A stretch of 64,000 nt of DNA, taken from the NCBI GenBank assembly GCA_024233345.1, contig JACKPT010000006.1, positions 124,001 to 188,000 of the forward strand, given 5' to 3'. Positions 25,439 through 34,292 of this stretch are shown piece after piece; the stretch's first letter is position 1, and each line of letters opens with the position of its first letter. The notes under the pieces are model-generated. The model ran no database searches and was not told the origin of the DNA. It saw nothing but the letters and a program-made list of their open reading frames with translations. The translations under genes were made by a program, and so were the position numbers. Source of the DNA: Verrucomicrobiota bacterium (GTDB taxonomy: Bacteria; Verrucomicrobiota; Kiritimatiellia; CAIVKH01).

Positions 25439-26725
25439 CTATCCAACCGGGGACTCCAGTACCAGTGTGCTTTCCCGGGCCGGGCCAAACGAAAGGATCT
25501 CCACCGGGACTCCGGTCAGTTCGGTCAGCCGCAGGATGTAGGCCTGGGCATTGGCGGGCAGCGAATCGAACGACTTGGTTTCCCGGGTGGAACAACCCCA
25601 TCCGGGCATCTCCTCATAAATCGGCTGGCATTTTTCCAGTACCCGGACATTGGCGGGCACCTGGTCCACCCGCTGCCCATCCACCTCGTAGGCGACACCA
25701 ATCCGGATCGTTTCCAGCTCATCCAGCACATCGAGCTTGGTGATTGCCCAGACATCGATGCCATTGATCATCGCCGAGTACCGGGCCACCACGGCATCAA
25801 ACCAGCCGCAGCGGCGCGGCCGCCCGGTGGTCGCGCCGAACTCGGCCCCCGCCGTGCGAATGCGTTCCCCCATGGCATCGGTCAGCTCGGTGGGGAATGG
25901 ACCCTCCCCGACCCGGGTCGAGTAGGCCTTGACCACCCCAATCACCCGGTCGATCCGGTGAGGTGGAACCCCGCTTCCGGTACAGGCCCCGCCGGCAGTG
26001 GCGCTCGAGGAGGTGACAAAGGGATAGGTTCCGTAATCGATATCCAGCATGGTGCCCTGGGCACCTTCGAACAGGATGGGCTCTCCAGCACGGACCGCCT
26101 GATTCAACAATGGGATCGTGTCGGCAATAAACGGCTTCAGGTAGTCGGCCGCCCGCTGGTAGGTGCTGAGAATCTCTTCGGCATCGACCGGCTTGGCTCC
26201 GAGGGCGGTCAGGATTTTGTTGTTAATCTCCACCCGCTTGCGGAGCAGATCCGGAAACTCCGGATCCAGCAAATCCCCCATGCGCAGTCCGGTCCGCGAG
26301 GCCTTGTCGCCATACGCCGGACCGATCCCCCGCTTGGTGGTGCCGATGGTATTGCCGCTCGAAGCCTTCTTTTCCCGGTATTCATCAATCGTACGGTGGT
26401 AGGGCATCACGAGATGCGCCCGGTCACTGATAAAAAAGCGGCCGGCAATGGAAATACCCCGTTGGGTCACCCCCTCCAGCTCCTCGACCAGGGCCATCGG
26501 ATCGACCACCACCCCATGGCCGATCACGCAGCGTTTTTCGTCATGGAGAATCCCCGACGGAACCAGATGAAGCACATACTTCTCAGTACCGATTTCCACG
26601 GTATGGCCGGCGTTGTTACCCCCCTGGTAACGAACCACCCAATCGACTTTTTCCGTCATCACATCAATGATCTTGCCCTTACCCTCATCTCCCCACTGAG
26701 CCCCAATCAACACTGTATTTGCCAT
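25439..26725 (-). CDS. purA: Adenylosuccinate synthetase
   Basis: 428 residues beginning MANTVLIGAQWGDEGKGKII, the GTP-binding N-terminal motif. The second signature QGGNNAGHTVEIG, the IMP-binding region GTTKRGIGPAYGDKASRTG and C-terminal FGPARE are present. It joins IMP and aspartate using GTP on the way to AMP. The upstream extension of the frame has no family sequence. It heads the unit with uppS, cdsA and rseP, an uncommon combination of purine and envelope genes. Confidence 0.96.
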   Translation of the reverse strand: MANTVLIGAQWGDEGKGKIIDVMTEKVDWVVRYQGGNNAGHTVEIGTEKYVLHLVPSGILHDEKRCVIGHGVVVDPMALVEELEGVTQRGISIAGRFFISDRAHLVMPYHRTIDEYREKKASSGNTIGTTKRGIGPAYGDKASRTGLRMGDLLDPEFPDLLRKRVEINNKILTALGAKPVDAEEILSTYQRAADYLKPFIADTIPLLNQAVRAGEPILFEGAQGTMLDIDYGTYPFVTSSSATAGGACTGSGVPPHRIDRVIGVVKAYSTRVGEGPFPTELTDAMGERIRTAGAEFGATTGRPRRCGWFDAVVARYSAMINGIDVWAITKLDVLDELETIRIGVAYEVDGQRVDQVPANVRVLEKCQPIYEEMPGWGCSTRETKSFDSLPANAQAYILRLTELTGVPVEILSFGPARESTLVLESPVG

Positions 26726-26858
26726 TGTCATCAATCCTCGGGTTGAACATGGTGAGCCATCACAGCCCCCAACCACCGCGAGCAGGCTAGGAGATCACTT
26801 CACCCATGGTCAACCAAAGACTGCCAAAGACTGTCAGACAAGGAATCAACCCCGGAGA

Positions 26859-26945
26859 CCAATCCCCAGTCTTCAATCACCAATCACCAATCTCCAATCT
26901 GAAATCTGAAATCTGAAATCTCAACTCTCAAATCGCCAATCCCCC
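26859..26945. repeat. Degenerate short tandem repeats upstream of two divergent genes
   Basis: Short units follow one another: CCAATCACCAATC-type then three GAAATCT units, then CTCAA/CAAATC variants. Nearby (26815-26840) CCAAAGACTG is doubled. The 267-base gap between purA and the flippase-like gene holds nothing else recognisable. Confidence 0.7.
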
Positions 26946-26993
26946 ATCACCGATACCGCTTGACGAATACCCGTGACATGGAATGATCCCGGC

Positions 26994-28136
26994 ATGTCCA
27001 CCACCCCCGCGACAGCGCCCGCCAAGGGCAACAGCAAGGCCAAGCAATGGATTGGCCTGATCCTCAGCCTCGGGATCAGCGGAGCGATCCTGGGGTATCT
27101 GATCACCCATCTCGACTGGGCTCTGGTCTCGACCTACCTTGGTGAAGTCAACCTGTGGTACCTGCCGGTGGCGATTGTCCTGCTGCTTGGCCTTGGCTGG
27201 ATGCGGGCGATGCGGTGGAAATATCTCCTTCCCAACCGGGAACAACTCTCGGTCTGGCGGCTCTTTGAGGCGACCATGATCGGGTTTTTCGCGAACTTTG
27301 TCCTGCCGTTGCGCGCGGGGGAATTCGTGCGCCCATGGATCTTGAGCCGCTGGCAACCGGTATCTTTTTCCGCCGCCCTGGCCAGTATTCTGACCGAACG
27401 CCTGTCCGATGCCATCTGTCTGCTCACCTTCCTGGTGCTTTGCCTGAACCAGATGGCGTCCGTTCCCCCGGTCATTCTTGCCGGGGCCCAGGCCCTGGGG
27501 GTGTTATCGGTGGTCCTGATCGGCATTGTGATCGCCTCCTACCTGTTGCCGGGCAAGGTGGAGCGACTGTTTCACCAACTCGTCAGCGCGACCATTGGCC
27601 GGATCGCCCCCGCCCTCGCGACCCGCATCAACGGCATGATCATTGAGTATTTTGTCGGTGTCCGCAGTATCCAGTCCTTCCGGGACCTCTTCATGGTCAT
27701 GTTCTGGTCCTTCGCCATGTGGGGCCTGATGGCCGGGTGGTATCAGATCCTGTTACTTGCGTTTGGAGAGCATCCCAGCCTCTGGGTCGGTATGGTGTTG
27801 AATGTGTTTGTAGCCCTCGCGGTGGCCGCCCCCAGCGCCCCCGGCTTTCTCGGCACCTTCCAGGCCGGCTGCATCATTGCCCTGTCTACCCTCTATGGTT
27901 ACCCCAAGGAGTTTGCCATGGCCTACTCGGTGATTGGCCACGCCATGCAGTTCATCTTCAACATCACCATCGGCCTGCTCATTCTCCATGCCCACGGCAT
28001 GAAGCTGGGACAACTGAAGGAGCAGAAGGGGGCAGGCGTTAAAGAGGTGTCCCTGGCCGGTCAGGCGGGTGTCAGTGTTCCCTGGCCGGGCAGGCAGGTT
28101 TCAGGAACTGAAACCTCACTAGAAGGTGACACCTGA
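26994..28136 (+). CDS. LPG-synthase-TM / UPF0104-type membrane protein (flippase-like)
   Basis: 380 residues from the ATG at 26994; a GTG seven codons upstream is possible. About eight to nine membrane helices, beginning WIGLILSLGISGAILGYLI, with family blocks EATMIGFFANFVLPLRAGEF and APSAPGFLGTFQAGCI. This family (AglD/MprF N-terminal type) is thought to move lipids or lipid-linked sugars across membranes. The last 25 residues, SLAGQAGVSVPWPGRQVSGT and following, are encoded by a dispersed GC-rich repeat (28050-28099), so the ancestral C-terminus was probably near GAGVKEV. Confidence 0.83.
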   Translation: MSTTPATAPAKGNSKAKQWIGLILSLGISGAILGYLITHLDWALVSTYLGEVNLWYLPVAIVLLLGLGWMRAMRWKYLLPNREQLSVWRLFEATMIGFFANFVLPLRAGEFVRPWILSRWQPVSFSAALASILTERLSDAICLLTFLVLCLNQMASVPPVILAGAQALGVLSVVLIGIVIASYLLPGKVERLFHQLVSATIGRIAPALATRINGMIIEYFVGVRSIQSFRDLFMVMFWSFAMWGLMAGWYQILLLAFGEHPSLWVGMVLNVFVALAVAAPSAPGFLGTFQAGCIIALSTLYGYPKEFAMAYSVIGHAMQFIFNITIGLLILHAHGMKLGQLKEQKGAGVKEVSLAGQAGVSVPWPGRQVSGTETSLEGDT

Positions 28137-28186
28137 AACCAGACACCTGACACCTGAAACCAGACACCTGCCTGCCCGGCCAGGGA
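28079..28186. repeat. 21-bp perfect inverted repeat pair enclosing short direct repeats
   Basis: Arms at 28079-28099 and 28166-28186 are exact reverse complements; the right arm contains CCTGCCTGCCCGGCCAGGGA. Between them ACACCTGAAACCAG-type units repeat. It spans the stop of the flippase-like gene and ends five bases before the stop of the convergent epimerase gene, so it could act as a two-way transcription stop. Confidence 0.75.
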
Positions 28187-28190
28187 CACC

Positions 28191-29231
28191 TCATCGCAAC
28201 ACCGCGGCTATTTCCTCAAAAATGTCCTCCAGCGTCTTGCTGATGTCCCATCCGGGTAATTGCTCCCGGGTCTTGGTGAGATCCGAGATATAGCAGATGT
28301 GATCGCCTTCGCGATTCTTGTCCACATACTCGTAGGTCATGGTCTTGCCGGTTACCGCCTCCGCCTTGGCAATCGCCTCGAGGATCGAGACGCTATTCCC
28401 CCGGCCACCGCCGAGATTATAGACCTCGCCCGGGCGAGGATTTTCATAAAAAGCCTCAAGCGCCCGACTGACATCCAGCGAGTGGATGTTATCCCGCACC
28501 TGCTTGCCCTTGTACCCAAAAATCCGGTAGGGACGACCGATGTAGCAACACTTGATCAAGTAGGATAAAAATCCGTGAAGTTCCGCTCCGGAATGGGCGG
28601 GTCCGGTCAGGCAGCCACCGCGAAAGCAGGCGGTCTTCATGCCAAAGTAACGTCCGTATTCCTGCACCATGACATCCGCGGCGACCTTGCTGGCCCCAAA
28701 CAGACTGTGCTTGCACTGGTCAATGCTCATGGTTTCACGGATGCCCCCGAAATCTTCCTCATCGGCATATTCCCACCGGGTGTCCAACTCCTTCAGGGGA
28801 AGAAAATTCGGGGCATCCCCGTAGACCTTGTTGGTGCTCATATGGCAAAACACCGCCTCCGGGGCAAACCGCCGGGTCGCCTCCAGCAGGTTCATCGTCC
28901 CCACCGCATTGACATCAAAGTCATCGAAGGGCCGCGAGGCCGCGAGGTCATGGCTGGGCTGGGCCGCGCAATGAATCACAAACTCCGGCTTCAGCGTTTC
29001 CAACAGCGACAGCACCGTCGCCCGATCCCGAATATCCACCACATGATGGGTAAAATGGCTGGTCTGAGCCTTCACCCGTTCCAGATTCCAGGTGGTGTCT
29101 CCATCCGGACCAAAAAAGTCCCGGCGCATATTGTTGTCCACCCCGTGGACCTCCCACCCGCGCCCATCAAAATAGGTCACACTCTCCGACCCAATCAACC
29201 CGCTGCTGCCTGTTACCATCAATTTTTTCAT
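28191..29231 (-). CDS. NAD-dependent sugar-nucleotide epimerase, CDP-paratose 2-epimerase-like SDR
   Basis: 346 residues from MKKLMVTGSSGLIGSESVTY, which carries the GxxGxxG NAD fold. HMSTNKVYGDAPN and the segment KHSLFGASKVAADVMVQEYG match the extended SDR group near CDP-paratose/tyvelose epimerases. The usual catalytic YxxxK reads FGASK, with Phe for Tyr; I recall this variant in a widespread subfamily, so it is probably not a defect. A late block GKQVRDNIHSLDVSRAL matches family substrate-site sequence. It probably supplies an activated deoxysugar to the adjacent glycan genes. Substrate is unknown. Confidence 0.8.
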   Translation of the reverse strand: MKKLMVTGSSGLIGSESVTYFDGRGWEVHGVDNNMRRDFFGPDGDTTWNLERVKAQTSHFTHHVVDIRDRATVLSLLETLKPEFVIHCAAQPSHDLAASRPFDDFDVNAVGTMNLLEATRRFAPEAVFCHMSTNKVYGDAPNFLPLKELDTRWEYADEEDFGGIRETMSIDQCKHSLFGASKVAADVMVQEYGRYFGMKTACFRGGCLTGPAHSGAELHGFLSYLIKCCYIGRPYRIFGYKGKQVRDNIHSLDVSRALEAFYENPRPGEVYNLGGGRGNSVSILEAIAKAEAVTGKTMTYEYVDKNREGDHICYISDLTKTREQLPGWDISKTLEDIFEEIAAVLR

Positions 29232-29453
29232 GCTGAACTTTCCATGCCAAAAGAGAGAACTTGTGTATACCGGAACCTGCACGAAAAGGCAAATTGGGAA
29301 AGCGATCACAGTCGCCCCAATGCGGCCAACCAGATGCATCGAACTCGGATTGCCATGACTTCAATTCCAATGGTATGGTTCGGGGCAGACAGAAATTCCG
29401 GCCAGGTTGCCTCGATGTGCCTCCTGGACTCATCCCAAGACGGAGAACCATTC

Positions 29454-30239
29454 TTGATCAAAGAAGATAAGGTGATTGTTGTCATGCCGGCCTACAATGC
29501 CGAGGCAACGCTGGAGAAAACCGTCCATGGCATCGACCGGGAGGTTGTTGATGAGATCATTGTCGTAGATGATCATAGCCATGATCGTACCGTTGAGGTG
29601 GCCCATCGCCTTCAGCTTACCGTTCATCAGCATGATCAGAACCGCGGATATGGCGGAAACCAGAAGACTTGCTATCACCTTGCCATCGAACATGGGGCAA
29701 CGATCATCGTCATGGTTCATCCTGACTATCAATATGATCCCCGTCTCGTCCCCGTGATGGCCCACATGATTGCTTCGGGCCTTTATGATGCAGTTCTCGC
29801 TTCACGTATTCTTGGTGGCAGTGCCCTTAAAGGGGGAATGCCCCTGTATAAATACATCGGCAACCGTTGCTTAACAGGTATCGAAAATCTACTGACCGGG
29901 GCCAAACTGTCGGAATATCACACCGGATATCGGAGCTTTCGGGCATCGGTCTTGCAGTCCATTCCATTCGACCAGAATTCCGATAACTTTATTTTCGATA
30001 ACCAAATCCTTTGCCAACTACTTGCCGCAGGATACAGGCTTGGGGAAGTTTCCTGCCCGACCAAATATTTTCCGGAGGCTTCCTCGATCAGTCTGATACC
30101 TTCAATACGATATGGCTTCGGCGTACTTGGCACAGCTCTTTTACTGGCACTTCATCGCGCAGGCTTGTGGAAAAGCCCCTTATTTCGCGGGTGCGACCCG
30201 GAAAAAATCACCGCGATCGACCGCCAGCAAAACGAGTAG
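29454..30239 (+). CDS. GT2 glycosyltransferase, DPM-like
   Basis: 261 residues from the TTG at 29454, with GGAGA eight bases before it; an ATG at 29415 would add 13 residues. Motifs: VIVVMPAYNAEATLEKTVHG, IIVVDDHSHDRT, MVHPDYQYDP and YHTGYRSFRASVL. It resembles dolichol-phosphate sugar transferases and family 2 polymer genes. The last 60 bases overlap tail-to-tail with the GT-C gene on the other strand. Confidence 0.85.
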   Translation: MIKEDKVIVVMPAYNAEATLEKTVHGIDREVVDEIIVVDDHSHDRTVEVAHRLQLTVHQHDQNRGYGGNQKTCYHLAIEHGATIIVMVHPDYQYDPRLVPVMAHMIASGLYDAVLASRILGGSALKGGMPLYKYIGNRCLTGIENLLTGAKLSEYHTGYRSFRASVLQSIPFDQNSDNFIFDNQILCQLLAAGYRLGEVSCPTKYFPEASSISLIPSIRYGFGVLGTALLLALHRAGLWKSPLFRGCDPEKITAIDRQQNE

Positions 30240-31700
30240 TGGCACCCACGGGAGATGATGCCTGTCCCCTCCCTCAAAAACCACGTAGACAAACGCATTT
30301 GACAAAATCAGGATTCCTGCCAGCAGTTCGAACGGCCCTAACGGCGCCCTCGCCCTCCATGCACCCCAGGAACGTCTTGTCCACAGAATGACCACGCCTG
30401 CCCATCCGGCAAGGAATAGAAAACTAAATCCATTCTCCAGATTCGCATGGTAGGCTCCCCGCCAATTGATGAGTTCAGCAAAGGTTGCTTCTGATCCCCA
30501 AGTGTGTAGAAACTTTCGCCAAGCCAGATTGAGGTATTGCAGTGGGTACTCGCGAATAAACATCTTGGCCTGACTGGAACACCAATGCGAATAGGCCAGC
30601 ATTTCCTGTGGGGTTTCCAGGTCAACGGTATCCGGCATCCCACTGTACAGCCCGTTGGAATCAGGGTTGTTGGCGCTGTATAAGACCAGCCCCCCCGAAG
30701 TGCACACCGGCACCACGGCATCAAACACCCGGGCATTGCGAACCATCCAAGGAGCCAGAGTCGCCCCCAGCCCCAAGACAAAAATCAGAAACCCCGCCCC
30801 TAGACGAATCCATGAGAATTTTGTTCCCGTCGCCCATCCAGCCCTGATCAGCCCCAAGACCATCAGCCAGGTCACCACCTGCACGGGAGCAATCAACTGC
30901 ACCGCCTTCGTCAGAGCCCCCAACCCAGCCGCCATCCCAGCAAGCAGAAGCCATAGCCATGGATTGGTCCGAAGCGAACCCCTGAAGCCTGCCTGCCCGG
31001 CCAGGGAACCCTGCCTGCCCGGCCAGGGAAATCCGCCCCCAGCATCCAATCCCCGCACACCAACGACCAGCGCCCACACCATCAACAACGTCAGTAATGT
31101 ATACAGGTAGTGATAGTAGGGCGTGGTCAGGACATAGGCCAAAAAGGAGGGATACCAGGCCACCAGCATTGCGGCTATGCATGCAGGACCGGGAGACCGT
31201 AAAACGGTCTGGCCAAGATGCTTGGTTGTCCAAACAACCCCGATGCTCAGAGGGACATGCGAGAGCTGGGCAACAAGGGTTGAGGGGCCAAACAGGAGGA
31301 ACCACCCCGCATACCACCAAGTCTGAGCCGGGGGATAATAGGTCATGGGATCCATGACACCGGTTCTGGCCAGAAGCTCTGCATGCTGGAAAACGAAGTA
31401 TCCATCCGTGGCGGGCTCTGGCCGAATCACCAGAATCAGAACGACTTGCACGCAAGCTGGAAGAAGATAGAGCCAGAAAGCAGTTAGCCAGCGACTCCAG
31501 GAATCCACAGCCCTGATCAGTGAAACATGGAATCGGCTCACCCATACTCCAGCCACCGCTCCCAACAATAAAGGCACATACCCGATCCACAACCCTTTGT
31601 AGGCAGGGAAGATCAACAGGCAGAAGAGAACCAGCAGGGGGAAGGTCATCCGGATCAGTGCTTCACAGAATCCCTGAACCCAAATGGAGATGGCCCTCAT
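30180..31700 (-). CDS. GT-C (GT39/ArnT-like) membrane glycosyltransferase
   Basis: 506 residues with about ten to eleven helices. The first exoplasmic loop has RPEPATDGYFVFQHAE with the acidic residue expected of GT-C enzymes, which use polyprenyl-linked sugars. A long periplasmic C-terminal portion includes NNPDSNGLYSGMPDTV. Its start overlaps the stop of the GT4 gene (ATGA). A GC-rich dispersed repeat (30988-31029) lies inside the gene in frame and encodes FPWPGRQGSLAGQAGF in a loop between helices. Acceptor unknown. Confidence 0.78.
   Translation of the reverse strand: MRAISIWVQGFCEALIRMTFPLLVLFCLLIFPAYKGLWIGYVPLLLGAVAGVWVSRFHVSLIRAVDSWSRWLTAFWLYLLPACVQVVLILVIRPEPATDGYFVFQHAELLARTGVMDPMTYYPPAQTWWYAGWFLLFGPSTLVAQLSHVPLSIGVVWTTKHLGQTVLRSPGPACIAAMLVAWYPSFLAYVLTTPYYHYLYTLLTLLMVWALVVGVRGLDAGGGFPWPGRQGSLAGQAGFRGSLRTNPWLWLLLAGMAAGLGALTKAVQLIAPVQVVTWLMVLGLIRAGWATGTKFSWIRLGAGFLIFVLGLGATLAPWMVRNARVFDAVVPVCTSGGLVLYSANNPDSNGLYSGMPDTVDLETPQEMLAYSHWCSSQAKMFIREYPLQYLNLAWRKFLHTWGSEATFAELINWRGAYHANLENGFSFLFLAGWAGVVILWTRRSWGAWRARAPLGPFELLAGILILSNAFVYVVFEGGDRHHLPWVPLLVLLAVDRGDFFRVAPAK
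30988..31029. repeat. Two tandem copies of the 20-bp GC-rich element inside a gene
   Basis: CCTGCCTGCCCGGCCAGGGA occurs at 30988-31007 and 31010-31029 and is identical to the right arm at 28167-28186 and the complement of 28080-28099. The 42-base insert keeps the host reading frame. Confidence 0.85.
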
Positions 31701-32809
31701 GCCGCCGCCTCTGCATCGCCAAGATGGATATACACCTCAAGATGGTCTGCCACGCACCGGGTCAAGGAAAAGGAAGCGTCTATCTGGATTCGCCCGTTCC
31801 GGCCCATTTCGCTCGCAAGGCCGGGATCTTCTGCCAATCGGGTCATTGCACTTGCCAGCGCCCCCGAGTCTTGGGAAGGCACCAGCAAACCGGTCACACC
31901 ATCGGTTACCAGATCCGGAACGCCTCCCACCCGAGTCCCAATGACCGGCCGAGCCCACGCCATCGCCTCCAGGATACTGTAGGGGAGATTCTCTATCGTG
32001 GAACAAAGGACATAGACATCAACTTGCCTCATAAAGGCACCGACCTCCATGTAACCGCGTAGAGTCATTCGATCTGAAAGACCGATGTCCTGAATCGCCT
32101 GCTCAATCGCATTCTGTAAATGTCCCTGACCAGCAATGACGAACTTCACCTCAGGGAAGCGGAGAGCAATTCCTGCCGCCGCCTTAATGAACATCCCATG
32201 ATTCTTTTCCTCGCTGAATCGGCCGAGCATGCCAAAGGTCATGATCGAGCCCTCTCCTGAAGGCTTGCGAACAAGCTGAGATGCTTGAGGCACGTGACGC
32301 AGGCCTGAGGCAATCCGATGAAGGCGGGGGCGCGGGACACCTTTGGCCAGAAGTAGCTCTTCGTAATGGGAAGACAGGCAGATCACGCCATCGCACCGCT
32401 TGAGACACCAGAGATCGATCAGGTCGAACATTCGCTCTTTGAGATCATTCCTGAACAGCCAACCATGCACAGTCGCTACCACCGGGTGAATCCCGCTTAG
32501 CCAAGCATGCAGGTTCGCCTTGGAACCGATCACATGCAACACCTCGCCGCCGAGCTCCTCAAACTTCTGCCTCACCTGACGAGCCAGAGACCGGGAGAAC
32601 CGTCCGGCGATTGTGAACCGATGTAACAGAAACCCATCCTCCTCCACGGCCTCGCGCAGCCCCCCAGTTCTGTCACTCAGGCGCAGTTCCTCAATCAGAA
32701 AAAAGACAGGACAATGACCAGCCACCCTGAGGCCATGGGCTAAATCCAAAGTCGCCCGCTCCGCTCCAAACACCGCCCCGGTATCCTGCATGAAAAAGAC
32801 AATCCGCAT
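31697..32809 (-). CDS. GT4 glycosyltransferase
   Basis: 370 residues from MRIVFFMQDTGAVFGAERAT (ATG at 32809; a TTG two codons upstream is possible). N-terminal acceptor-domain start GAERATLDLAHGLR, mid-domain MTFGMLGRFSEEKNHGMFI and the nucleotide-sugar motif LPYSILEAMAWARPVIGTRV with the EX7E-type acidic residues. GT4 enzymes retain anomeric configuration and are cytoplasmic. It is coupled to the GT-C gene, suggesting successive steps on one glycan. Confidence 0.88.
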   Translation of the reverse strand: MRIVFFMQDTGAVFGAERATLDLAHGLRVAGHCPVFFLIEELRLSDRTGGLREAVEEDGFLLHRFTIAGRFSRSLARQVRQKFEELGGEVLHVIGSKANLHAWLSGIHPVVATVHGWLFRNDLKERMFDLIDLWCLKRCDGVICLSSHYEELLLAKGVPRPRLHRIASGLRHVPQASQLVRKPSGEGSIMTFGMLGRFSEEKNHGMFIKAAAGIALRFPEVKFVIAGQGHLQNAIEQAIQDIGLSDRMTLRGYMEVGAFMRQVDVYVLCSTIENLPYSILEAMAWARPVIGTRVGGVPDLVTDGVTGLLVPSQDSGALASAMTRLAEDPGLASEMGRNGRIQIDASFSLTRCVADHLEVYIHLGDAEAAA

Positions 32810-32818
32810 AGCCAAGGA

Positions 32819-32857
32819 TTCTACAGAAGGAAGCGAAGGAAACGAAGAAGGAAGATG
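32819..32857 (+). repeat. AACGAAGGAAAC-type dispersed repeat, copy 1
   Basis: Reads ACAGAAGGAAGCGAAGGAAA with short continuation. It lies just upstream of the GT4 start. Four further copies occur at 33170, 34247, 35407 and 36677 in the opposite orientation. Confidence 0.7.
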
Positions 32858-32898
32858 TAGAGGCAGAGCAGTAAACGATAAATGATAGCCGAAAGCGC

Positions 32899-32990
32899 GG
32901 TTCAGCGAGCCTGCCCGCCCAGGGACGCTGAACCCTACCTTATTGCTGGGAATTCATGTGCGAGGTAGGGTTCGCCGTCCCTGGCGAACC
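32899..32990. promoter_or_regulatory. Chain of three hairpins with shared arms
   Basis: GGTTCAGCG/CGCTGAACC (32899-32934), ACCCTACCT/AGGTAGGGT (32932-32971) and GGTTCGCC/GGCGAACC (32969-32990) follow end to end and share boundary bases. Loops 1 and 3 carry relatives of the GC-rich repeat (CCTGCCCGCCCAGGGA; GTCCCT). It lies in a divergent gap between glycosyltransferase genes. A nested repeat insertion and an RNA switch are both possible. Confidence 0.5.
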
Positions 32991-33169
32991 GTGATTGTGT
33001 GGCCACGGCCTAAACTGCTCAAGGAAGTGGGAAGGAGACTCTCGAGAAGACATATTCCATGCGATCAGCAAGTCGTCTTGGCCCTTTTTCCATACCCCGC
33101 TCCATGAAGAATAAGCTAGCCATCTGCAGAGAAACATTCAATCACAAGCCATGCTCACTTTTCTGAAAA

Positions 33170-33202
33170 TTGTTCTTCGTTTCCTTCGGCTCCTTCGGTT
33201 CA
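33170..33202 (-). repeat. Dispersed repeat, copy 2, upstream of a start codon
   Basis: Reads TTCTTCGTTTCCTTCGGCTC. If translation began at 33151 it would encode a basic leucine-rich leader (RFLRLLRF), which supports the later start at 33211. Confidence 0.65.
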
Positions 33203-33210
33203 ATATCGGC

Positions 33211-34218
33211 ATGCGGACCTCTATCATCGTGGTGGCTTTCAATGAGGCCGCAGCCCTTCCCCGGATGAAGCAGGCTGTGGACGGACTCCATCTTCCGGCG
33301 GGCATGACACTGGAAACTATTCTGATTGATGGGGGAAGCCGGGATGGCACCGTGGCCCTGGCCCATCAGTTGAAATTCACCCGAGTGGTGGAGCTTCCGC
33401 AAGCCAATATCCCGGTCTGCCGGAATGCCGGGCTGAAGGTCGCTCAGGGGGATTGGATCGCGTTTATCGACGCAGACTGTGTACTCGCTCCAGGCTGGCT
33501 GAACCATGCCGCAACCTTGTTGCAGGAACACAAGCAGTTGATTCTCGGTTGGCCAGCGTCTCCCCCTTCGCCGGGAACCTGGGTTCAGGAAGCATGGCAT
33601 ATCCACTGGATGAACAAGAATCCCGCCCTCGATTCGGACCACGGGGAACGCGTGGTTAAGCAGGGCGGCTTCCGAATGATCACCACCCGCAACCTAATCA
33701 TGCATCGGGCCGTGGCGGATGCGGTGGGCGGTTTTGATGAATCCCTTGCCACCGGGGAAGATACCGACTTTGTCTTTCGAGCCTCCACCCAGGGCATTCC
33801 AGCCTGGGGTTTGCCCTCCTTATCTTCCGTGCATCTCGGCGAACCCTCCACCCTCCGACAGTTCTACCGGCAGCAGGTCTGGCATGCCAACCGACGCGCC
33901 TATAAAACCATTGTCGCCCGGAGCGGCATGAAGGAGGGGGGGAATGCCCCCCTGTTCACCGCAATGTTCATCGCCACTGCCCTCGTTTCCCTGTCAGGCC
34001 TTATAGCTGGATGGTTCAACCCGCTATTGGGGGTTGCCATCTTCGCCCTACCCGCACTGCTCCTGCTCCTTGCAACCCGTACTTGCCTCCGGGCCAAACG
34101 CCCCGCCTGGATTGGTCCCCTCGCCATCCTCTACGGAGCCTACGGTCTCGCCCGCTCCCTCGACCTCATCGGCCTATCCCCCCACAAGCCCAGCTGGAAA
34201 GCTGGACGGAAAAGCTAA
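33211..34218 (+). CDS. GT2 glycosyltransferase with C-terminal membrane helices
   Basis: 335 residues from MRTSIIVVAFNEAAALP, the normal GT2 beginning; a start at 33151 would include repeat DNA. IDGGSRDGTVALA, the metal site FIDADCVLAPGW and the acceptor-side GGFDESLATGEDTDFVFR are present. Two or three C-terminal hydrophobic segments (FIATALVSLSGLIAGWF and following) anchor it to the membrane. Likely adds a sugar to a lipid-linked glycan. Donor unknown. Confidence 0.88.
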   Translation: MRTSIIVVAFNEAAALPRMKQAVDGLHLPAGMTLETILIDGGSRDGTVALAHQLKFTRVVELPQANIPVCRNAGLKVAQGDWIAFIDADCVLAPGWLNHAATLLQEHKQLILGWPASPPSPGTWVQEAWHIHWMNKNPALDSDHGERVVKQGGFRMITTRNLIMHRAVADAVGGFDESLATGEDTDFVFRASTQGIPAWGLPSLSSVHLGEPSTLRQFYRQQVWHANRRAYKTIVARSGMKEGGNAPLFTAMFIATALVSLSGLIAGWFNPLLGVAIFALPALLLLLATRTCLRAKRPAWIGPLAILYGAYGLARSLDLIGLSPHKPSWKAGRKS

Positions 34219-34246
34219 ACCAGGCGAGACCGTTTCTCGACCATCA

Positions 34247-34280
34247 TCTTTCGTCTTCGTTTCCTTCGTTTCCTTCTGTT
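34247..34280 (-). repeat. Dispersed repeat, copy 3
   Basis: CGTTTCCTTCGTTTCCTTCT lies 12-40 bases upstream of the next start codon; this copy sits between the two plus-strand glycosyltransferases. Confidence 0.65.
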
Positions 34281-34292
34281 AAATTGTAGGCC

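Noticed and set aside
28575..29453. Long N-terminal extension of the GT2 gene, antisense to the epimerase
   Set aside because: The upstream part is the complement of a well-supported epimerase gene; the GT2 fold starts after 29454 and an SD-like GGAGA precedes that codon.
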